In this document: one piece after another, positions 13,419 through 19,220 of the stretch | Position numbering within the stretch: position 1 is the stretch's first letter | How the letters are laid out: the number at the start of each line of letters is the position of its first letter | DNA from: an uncultured Flavihumibacter sp. | Lineage (GTDB): Bacteria; Bacteroidota; Bacteroidia; Chitinophagales; Chitinophagaceae | DNA: 19,220 nucleotides | Direction of reading: 5' to 3' | NCBI GenBank assembly: GCA_946481605.1 | Contig: CAMLPA010000010.1 | Coordinates: forward strand, 1 to 19,220 | Translations under genes and position numbers: made by a program | The notes under the pieces: model-generated | Told to the model about the DNA's origin: nothing | What the model saw: only the letters and a program-made list of their open reading frames with translations | Database searches by the model: none

Positions 13419-15992
13419 TTATTTTTTTATCCAAACTGATTCGATTTCCAACGACAAGGGCGTTTGATCCACCTGTTGATCTTTCCCCCCGATTATGACC
13501 TGTATTCTTTCCACATCGGGTAAAGAAAGCGTGTGTGCGCCAACCGGAGAGAACCACAACGGCAATATGCCGGGATTGGCTTTAGGCAGCAGCAGCATGG
13601 CGTCCTGCCGTAACCTGCTCACGGGTATTTCAATATCCTGCGTGGCTACCGGGAATGTAATTGTGGTGGCGAAAGGAATCGCATCTTTTGTAATGAGTAA
13701 TACTTTTGCCGTAACCGGTTTTCCGCCGCCGCTTCCTGCCCTTATTACAAGGGTCTTCATATCTGATGATTCTTGTCCCAACGCAGCCACCTGTTCGCCA
13801 ATGTACGCTTCAAATCCGATCACCTGGCCTTTGTTCATTTCCGTTACGGCCATCCGGAAAACCATGCTTCCTGGAGTTTCGCCGGGAACAAGCCTCGCGT
13901 CCATAGGACTTCTGGAAGAGGTATAGGTGAGTAGTTGCCTGTCGGTAGCCGCGTTGAAAACAAGCCAGTTTTTATTGGGAGAGCGAACCGGCAGTTCATA
14001 CGATGCGCCCGCTACATAATCCCAGGCGCGCGGATTACCTGTTACTGCGCCGGGATACGCATGATATTCGCCGTTTTTACGGAACAGAATACGGTAGCTG
14101 AGTAAACCGGGTGTCATATTTTCCGCTGGAACCTGTACTTCATAGCTGTTGCCTGCTGTGCGTTGGAACAACAATGGCCGTCCGCCAAACCTGCCTGGCC
14201 CCGAAAGTTGGAGCGTAATGGTATCGCCCGCACCTGCACCGGCAGCCTGTAAGCTTAACCTGAGCGGCTTACCTGCCACCGCCTGCACAGGGGGAACAAA
14301 CCAGATAGCCGGAGCGTGTACTGTTTGTGGCGGGGCCACAAATTCGTTGAGTTTCAGGTAACCCATAACGGAGGAGGCATCCCATTTTGACGCGTCTTTC
14401 TGATGGCGCGTCACCAGGTAAGTTCCAGGGCGGATGTTGAACCGTCCTTCAGTTACCGCTGGTTTCAGCGTATTGCCATCGTTCAGTGGAACGATTGAAA
14501 ATTCATTGCCGAGGTCGGGCAGGCGCAGCGCCATTTCCCGGGTATTCCATTCAATGCGCGTCACTTCTCTTTTTGGTGAGGCACGCCCGAACGGATCGTT
14601 GATATGAATTGCATCAGGCATTACTTCAAGGCGCCAGATGCCTTCTTCCAGTTTATCGAGGAAATAGGCACCGCAGCCATCATAGTTGACCACCTGAGAG
14701 CTTCCCACGCCAGCCACATGCTTGAGGCGGTTAGCAGTAACGGGAACCGATACAGTATTATTGGTATAGTAGAATTCTTCTTCACTGTTCATTTCGCTGA
14801 GGTTGTTTTTATAACTCACGCGAAAAACACCAAAAGAACTGTCGGCGGGATAACCCGCTGCCGGATACCCCCTTGGGATTACCTTAAAAACCTTCGAGGC
14901 AATAAGCAGACTTACGGCCTTACCTGGTGAATAAGCCAGGTTCAGGTAGTGTGTCTGGTATTCTGTATTGTTGTCTGCAGTAGCCAATGGATCCCAGGCG
15001 AATTGCGTGGCCCATTGAAAACCCGCGCTGCGGAAACTGCGTGCCATTGTGGGCAGCATATTCGACTGAAATACATCCGCCGGATCAAATTCGTAAATGA
15101 GCAACGCCTTGTTTCGGTAGGCGGGAATCGTATCGAAAGGGATGGTGTAACGGCTCACATGTGGCAGAAAGTTCCCTTTGATTTCCCGGTTCGCCACCAG
15201 GCCGGTGGGATACCATTGAAAAGTAACACCCGCTACATTGGAGGATGATATGGGCACGGCTGCGGACAGGTTCTGGCTGATGTTGTAAAATAAAGGTTTC
15301 GTAAAACCGGTGCTTTTAATAGCATCCACCATGCCATTGATGTAAGGCATGATGCCTTCTTTTGGACCGTGGTTGGGTTCGTTGTTGATTTCCACAGCAA
15401 TCACATCGGGATCAAGCTGGAAAGTATTTTTCGTGTAAGGGTTAACGTGGTTAAACAGTTGTTTTACAAAATTCTGCTGCGCCCTGATAGCGCTGTCGTT
15501 TACATTGGCCATTCTTTTGCCCCATTTCCTGGAGAATCCCGGTGTTTTATCATCTGGCGCGGGATAACCGTTTCCCCAGTACGCAATGGGTGTAATCACC
15601 ATTTTTATCCCCCTTTTTTTCAGCGCCGCTACCATGTAATCAAATAAATCGAGGTGAACGTTTTCAATGAGATTACCGGCAGAATCAGAAATCTCGGTAT
15701 CAAACATGTGAATACGGAACGCATTCACACCGAGCCGCGCAAAATGATAGATGTCTTTATCGATTTCTTTTTTATGATCAAGGCCAAGCGCTTTTACGGA
15801 TTTATAGCCGTATGCAAAGGGCAGTGAATAGTTCACGCCAAAAAGGGCGACTTCTTCATTTCCTTTAGTATAGCGCATCACCCCTTTTTTATCGACGTAA
15901 ACAGGGTTCTTGCCTATAGACTTCTGACCAGCGGCCGGGACATAAAACAGTGTGAACAATATTGCCAGTAAAAAAGGGGATTTACGCTGCAT
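13419..15992 (-). CDS. Large secreted clan GH-A glycoside hydrolase (GH147- or GH5-like, family uncertain)
   Basis: An 857-residue protein from the ATG at 15992 (MQRKSPF); a TTG two codons earlier is less likely. The signal peptide ends near PAAGQ. Residues about 45-400 form a TIM barrel with the clan GH-A pattern: FGVNYSLPF, LGVNAFRIHMFDTE, VITPIAYWGNGY, the acid/base Glu in VIAVEINNEPNHG (about 205) and the nucleophile Glu in LLIYEFDPADV (about 301). About 450 residues of beta-rich modules follow, with no recognised CBM, ending in GADLSLP-type strands near SLEIESVWIKK. Proteins of this layout are often annotated only as membrane or secreted protein. GH147, a beta-galactosidase family I recall from Bacteroides galactan loci, is my best guess, with GH5 second. 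Position directly after susD supports a role in galactan breakdown. Confidence 0.7.
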   Translation of the reverse strand: MQRKSPFLLAILFTLFYVPAAGQKSIGKNPVYVDKKGVMRYTKGNEEVALFGVNYSLPFAYGYKSVKALGLDHKKEIDKDIYHFARLGVNAFRIHMFDTEISDSAGNLIENVHLDLFDYMVAALKKRGIKMVITPIAYWGNGYPAPDDKTPGFSRKWGKRMANVNDSAIRAQQNFVKQLFNHVNPYTKNTFQLDPDVIAVEINNEPNHGPKEGIMPYINGMVDAIKSTGFTKPLFYNISQNLSAAVPISSSNVAGVTFQWYPTGLVANREIKGNFLPHVSRYTIPFDTIPAYRNKALLIYEFDPADVFQSNMLPTMARSFRSAGFQWATQFAWDPLATADNNTEYQTHYLNLAYSPGKAVSLLIASKVFKVIPRGYPAAGYPADSSFGVFRVSYKNNLSEMNSEEEFYYTNNTVSVPVTANRLKHVAGVGSSQVVNYDGCGAYFLDKLEEGIWRLEVMPDAIHINDPFGRASPKREVTRIEWNTREMALRLPDLGNEFSIVPLNDGNTLKPAVTEGRFNIRPGTYLVTRHQKDASKWDASSVMGYLKLNEFVAPPQTVHAPAIWFVPPVQAVAGKPLRLSLQAAGAGAGDTITLQLSGPGRFGGRPLLFQRTAGNSYEVQVPAENMTPGLLSYRILFRKNGEYHAYPGAVTGNPRAWDYVAGASYELPVRSPNKNWLVFNAATDRQLLTYTSSRSPMDARLVPGETPGSMVFRMAVTEMNKGQVIGFEAYIGEQVAALGQESSDMKTLVIRAGSGGGKPVTAKVLLITKDAIPFATTITFPVATQDIEIPVSRLRQDAMLLLPKANPGILPLWFSPVGAHTLSLPDVERIQVIIGGKDQQVDQTPLSLEIESVWIKK

Positions 15993-16093
15993 CTTCAAAC
16001 TGGTTTTCTGCCGAGTGGTTTAAGCGCAGGTAAGCAAAGCCCTGGAATATCGCGCATCGCTCATCCTTACGCATGAATCTCCGGAGTAATAAT

Positions 16094-16154
16094 CGGTAAA
16101 TTATGTGTGAACCTGATTTACCGGATCGCAAGCGTTTTCAAGCGATCCGGTAAA
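16094..16154 (-). promoter_or_regulatory. Strong intercistronic hairpin with alternative pairing arm, between susD and the GH-A gene
   Basis: In minus-strand RNA order, arm A (16154-16142, TTTACCGGATCGC) pairs perfectly over 13 bp with arm B (16129-16117). The last 8 bases of B extended to 16116 (CGGTAAAT) also pair perfectly with arm C (ATTTACCG, 16101-16094). A:B and B:C cannot form together. The hairpin starts 26 nt after the susD stop and no T-run follows, so it is not a plain terminator. It may protect the susC-susD mRNA end or set a lower level for the downstream enzymes. Confidence 0.55.
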
Positions 16155-16179
16155 CATCGTCAGGTATAAAACTATAGCA

Positions 16180-17715
16180 TTATTGCGGATAACCAGGGTT
16201 CTGGGTTACTTTACCCTGGCCAGCATTAAGTATATACTGTGGAATGGGGAAATAGCCATTGCCTTCTGCCGGAAGCGGAGTTTTGCCGGCAGCAGTGAGG
16301 TATTCGTTCCATTTTCCAAAACGCATCAGGTCTATCCGGCGGAATCCTTCGAAATAAAGCTCCCACGCACGTTCCTGAAGTATGGCGGTATTAAAGGCTT
16401 CTTTGGATGCTTTGCTTGCTGGAGGAAGGTCACCAATACCGGCGCGACGGCGCACGATGTTTACAAATTCCGCGGCTTCATTGGTTACTCCTGCATGTCC
16501 GTTAATGGCTTCAGCCATCATCAGCAATACATCTGCATAGCGTAGTACGGGAATATCGTTGCCCTGGTAAGCTGTGGCATCATCGTCAGGATATTTTGCG
16601 CAAACCGGTCCAAGCAGGTTGCTCCTGGTTATTGTTTGCCCTGTTGGCGTACCATTGTTCCGTACGGCGTTGTAAGAGGTAATCAGCAATTCTCTTCGTT
16701 TATCGTTGGGATCAAACGAATCGTAGAAGGCCCAGGTGGGGGTGAAGGGCGCATTGGCCGACCAGCCGCCGGAGCGGGTACCATTGGCCGCCAGGTTACC
16801 CGGATAATTGGCCGGATAAATATAAAATCCCCAGGGGTTGAAGTTGGCGCGTGCGCCTGTACCATCACCTGCAGGATCCACGGATACGGCCCAGATGGTT
16901 TCGGTATTTTTTTCCGTAGCCACGCGGAAAAGATCTTTATAGTTCACTATAAGACTATAATTCATGGCCAGCAATTCCCTTCCCGCGGCTTCAGCCGCCT
17001 GGAAATTTTTATCGAACAGGTGCAACCGCATCAGCACGCCCAAAGCAATGCCTTTGTTGAAGCGGCCGTATTCAGCCGGTGCGGGTGGGAGGTTGTCGGC
17101 TGCATAACGCAGGTCCTCAGCAGCCGCTTTTACAAAAGCATCCTTATCTGGCCGCGTCAGGTCGGCTTCAGCCTCTGTACCTATTTTAGCAGGATCCAAT
17201 ATTACCGGAACGGGGCCGTAATAGGTATGAAGGTAATACATCAGCCAACCGCGCGCCATGCGCGCCTCTGCAATAAGCAGGGATTTTTTCGCATCAGACA
17301 AAACAGTAGCTTTTTGCACATCATCAATAATCTTGGTGATGCGGGTAATAAACCTTGTTTTGTGAAAGTGCCCGTCGGCACCGTGGTTGAGCCTGGGTGA
17401 AAAATTCGCCTCACTCATTTCTCTCCAGTGGCCGCCCCAGTCAAGAAATTTATTAAACAAATCCGATGGAAGATCATTCACAAAAATATTGCTCCACTCC
17501 GCGCCATGCCAAAGGAATTGGTTGCCCCCATCACCATAAGACCATTTAGAACCGAATGGCTTATACACCACCAGTGCATAGGTTTCAAATTCAGCTTCTG
17601 TAAGTGGAAAGTTTACAGGAGACAATACCCCGAAGTTTGTACGGTCCAGCCCTTTTTTACATCCTATACCCGTGCTTAAAGCAACAAGCGTTAAGATGGT
17701 TATGAACTTGTTCAT
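16180..17715 (-). CDS. susD-like: SusD/RagB-family outer-membrane glycan-binding lipoprotein
   Basis: A 511-residue protein. The N-terminus MNKFITILTLVALSTGIGCKKG is a lipoprotein signal with the modified Cys at residue 19, although Gly rather than Leu sits three before the Cys. The body has the SusD layout of helix-rich TPR units: ARMARGWLMYYLHTYYGPVPVIL (about 150-172), KGIALGVLMRLHLF, and the C-terminal block VLRYADVLLMMAEAIN with RRRAGIGDLP and ERAWELYFEGFRRIDLMRFGKW, which is highly typical. SusD proteins sit on the cell surface and close over the SusC pore to capture oligosaccharides. The gene follows susC by 21 nt, so the two are co-transcribed. The length is usual for the family and the gene is intact. 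Confidence 0.93.
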   Translation of the reverse strand: MNKFITILTLVALSTGIGCKKGLDRTNFGVLSPVNFPLTEAEFETYALVVYKPFGSKWSYGDGGNQFLWHGAEWSNIFVNDLPSDLFNKFLDWGGHWREMSEANFSPRLNHGADGHFHKTRFITRITKIIDDVQKATVLSDAKKSLLIAEARMARGWLMYYLHTYYGPVPVILDPAKIGTEAEADLTRPDKDAFVKAAAEDLRYAADNLPPAPAEYGRFNKGIALGVLMRLHLFDKNFQAAEAAGRELLAMNYSLIVNYKDLFRVATEKNTETIWAVSVDPAGDGTGARANFNPWGFYIYPANYPGNLAANGTRSGGWSANAPFTPTWAFYDSFDPNDKRRELLITSYNAVRNNGTPTGQTITRSNLLGPVCAKYPDDDATAYQGNDIPVLRYADVLLMMAEAINGHAGVTNEAAEFVNIVRRRAGIGDLPPASKASKEAFNTAILQERAWELYFEGFRRIDLMRFGKWNEYLTAAGKTPLPAEGNGYFPIPQYILNAGQGKVTQNPGYPQ

Positions 17716-17736
17716 CTGAAATATTTTTATCGTTCG

Positions 17737-19220
17737 TTAGAAATTTGCTCTGATACCAAGAGAGTATGTTCTTGCCATGGGGAAGGGAGCAGGGCCGCCT
17801 TTTACACTGGCAACGGACACTTCCGGATCAACATACTTGAAGTTGGTGAGAATGAAAGGATTCTGCACATCCACATATACTCTCAGGTTAGATGCATACC
17901 TGGCAACAAAGGGTGAGTTAAAAGTATACCCGAGCGTTACGTTACGGCAACGCAGGAAGTTTGTACTTTGAAGCCCGATATCATTTCCTACCGGGAAAAC
18001 AACTGATCCGGAATGGAATGCTACCCCCGGACGCGTTCCTGTGGGGTTGGCCGTTGTCCAAACCTCATCAATTTCCTGCACAACATTGTATCCACCGGCA
18101 ATGAAATCAGCCGCGTTGGCCCATGCCGCCGCTGGCGTACCCGCTCTTCCACCAATCTGACCATAGAACATAACGGATAACTCGAATTGCTTCATCCTGA
18201 AAGTGTTTCCGAAGCCGATCGCCAGTTTCACATCGTTGCTCAGTTTCACAATGTCTGCAGTATCGATCTTACCATCATTGTTCTGATCTACGAATATCGG
18301 CGAGCCTGGCAGTCGTGCTCCTGCAGGCTGCGACGCAGGAATTTCCTTTACGCCATCCAGGATGCCACTGGTACGCATAACATAGCTTGTACCAAAGAAG
18401 TCTTTAGGGTCTTCCCAACTGCGCAGGAAGGTATTCACCTGGCGTTCTTCCCAACGGATTCTGCTTCTCGACAGGTTGATCATACTTGACCAGTCGAAAT
18501 TCGTAGTGCGGATATTGCTCGTGTTAATGCCAAGTTCAAAACCAACCCTGACCTGGCGGCCCGAGTTCAAAGGCTGGCTTGAGATAAAGCTCAGCATGTC
18601 GGTGGGCGCATTCACTAAAAGATCGGTTAAGTCGTCGCGGAAAAAGTCCAGGCTGCCTGAAAGACGGTCATTAAAAAGACCGAAGTCCAATGCCACAGTA
18701 GTGTTGTATGTTTTAGGCCAACGCAGGGTGGGTACATCCAACTGGCTTAAGAAATAGGGAACACGGGTGATGGAACCGTTGTTAAAGCTGATGATGTTGC
18801 CATCAGGGCTGAAAGTACCGTAAGCCTGTGATCCGGGATCTCCCATAAGTCCATGACTGGCCCTGAGTTTAAGGAGGTCAATAAAGGCCACATCCTTCAG
18901 GAAATTCTCGTTGGAGATTTTCCAGTTGATACCGAAATTATAGAAGGAGGCGTATTTGTTTTGCGGGAAGAACTGGCTGTAGCCATCGTAGCGGTAAATT
19001 AATGAAATACCGTATTTGTCTGCAATATCAAAATTACTCCTGGCGAAATAGGACCTTCTTTTGGTTTCGCTCCGGCTTGAGTTCACCACATGTGATGTAG
19101 CTGTTCCTGTTTGCAGCGCATCAAAGCCAATGCCATCCATCATATCTGCTGCAAGGGCTCCGAAACTGAAACTTTTGATCGGATATTCTCCTATACCGCC
19201 CACGGCATCCATTCTAACCA
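17737..19220 (-). CDS. susC-like: SusC/RagA-family TonB-dependent outer-membrane transporter, C-terminal part
   Basis: The frame is open to the right window edge and gives the last 494 residues of a protein that is normally about 1000 long. The content is beta-barrel strands of a SusC-type receptor: KYGISLIYRYDGYSQFFP, FYNFGINWKISNENFL, LLKLRASHGLMGDPG, TTVALDFGLFNDRLSGSLDF, DQNNDGKIDTADIVKL (the typical Asp-rich loop), SVMFYGQIGG, FLRCRNVTLGYTF and a final strand ending in Phe. The plug domain, the N-terminal carboxypeptidase-like domain and any TonB box or sigma-linked extension are outside the window, so I cannot say whether an ECF sigma/anti-sigma pair regulates it. It imports oligosaccharides caught by the downstream SusD, using TonB energy. 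Confidence 0.92.
   Translation of the reverse strand, partial: VRMDAVGGIGEYPIKSFSFGALAADMMDGIGFDALQTGTATSHVVNSSRSETKRRSYFARSNFDIADKYGISLIYRYDGYSQFFPQNKYASFYNFGINWKISNENFLKDVAFIDLLKLRASHGLMGDPGSQAYGTFSPDGNIISFNNGSITRVPYFLSQLDVPTLRWPKTYNTTVALDFGLFNDRLSGSLDFFRDDLTDLLVNAPTDMLSFISSQPLNSGRQVRVGFELGINTSNIRTTNFDWSSMINLSRSRIRWEERQVNTFLRSWEDPKDFFGTSYVMRTSGILDGVKEIPASQPAGARLPGSPIFVDQNNDGKIDTADIVKLSNDVKLAIGFGNTFRMKQFELSVMFYGQIGGRAGTPAAAWANAADFIAGGYNVVQEIDEVWTTANPTGTRPGVAFHSGSVVFPVGNDIGLQSTNFLRCRNVTLGYTFNSPFVARYASNLRVYVDVQNPFILTNFKYVDPEVSVASVKGGPAPFPMARTYSLGIRANF

Noticed and set aside
16117..16154. Simple Rho-independent terminator after susD
   Set aside because: The 13-bp stem is strong, but no T-run follows on the minus strand, so it is reported as an intercistronic structure instead.
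16636..17400. 254-codon open frame on the plus strand opposite susD
   Set aside because: It is antisense to clear SusD motifs, with an irregular composition and no recognised domain.

Overview
The window looks like a chromosomal piece of a Bacteroidetes bacterium, probably a Chitinophagaceae-type glycan degrader. The signs are a SusC/SusD pair, long secreted glycoside hydrolases with signal peptides, almost no Shine-Dalgarno sites, and AT-rich leaders with two matches to the Bacteroidetes -7 box (TAnnTTTG). I made all assignments by reading the sequence; no database search was run.

Layout. (1) Positions 1-220 hold the start of a sodium:solute symporter gene, minus strand, cut by the window edge. 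(2) Positions 402-2015 are an AT-richer accessory patch. A two-gene AbiEii-type toxin module (small DUF6922-like partner plus nucleotidyltransferase, overlapping by 46 nt) lies between two 105-bp direct repeats that differ at one base. Each repeat carries a tRNA 3'-end-like stretch and a terminator hairpin. (3) Positions 2016-2527 have no clear gene, only a possible short coding remnant next to the second repeat. (4) Positions 2528-4138, plus strand, encode a secreted GH43-like enzyme that converges on an AraC-family regulator (4235-5185, minus). (5) Positions 5355-19220, all minus, form a polysaccharide utilization locus read from right to left: susC (cut at the right edge), susD, a large clan GH-A hydrolase, a GH2-GH53 fusion, an alpha/beta hydrolase, a CE1-like esterase with an N-terminal E-set domain, and a GH2 beta-galactosidase. 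Gaps are 9-39 nt, except 187 nt after susD, where a strong hairpin with an alternative partner arm sits.

How the genes work together (inference from families). The GH53 module points to beta-1,4-galactan, for example rhamnogalacturonan-I side chains or type I arabinogalactan. The endo-galactanase would cut the chain, SusC/SusD would bind and import oligosaccharides, the GH2 enzymes and perhaps the clan GH-A protein would release galactose, the esterases would remove acyl decorations, and the GH43 enzyme would trim galactan or arabinan parts. The AraC protein with a cupin-like sensor domain is the only regulator in view. The symporter at the left edge could import a monosaccharide, but nothing here ties it to the locus.

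Most noteworthy: the GH2-GH53 fusion, the unassigned clan GH-A enzyme, the two mutually exclusive stems after susD, and the toxin module framed by near-identical repeats.
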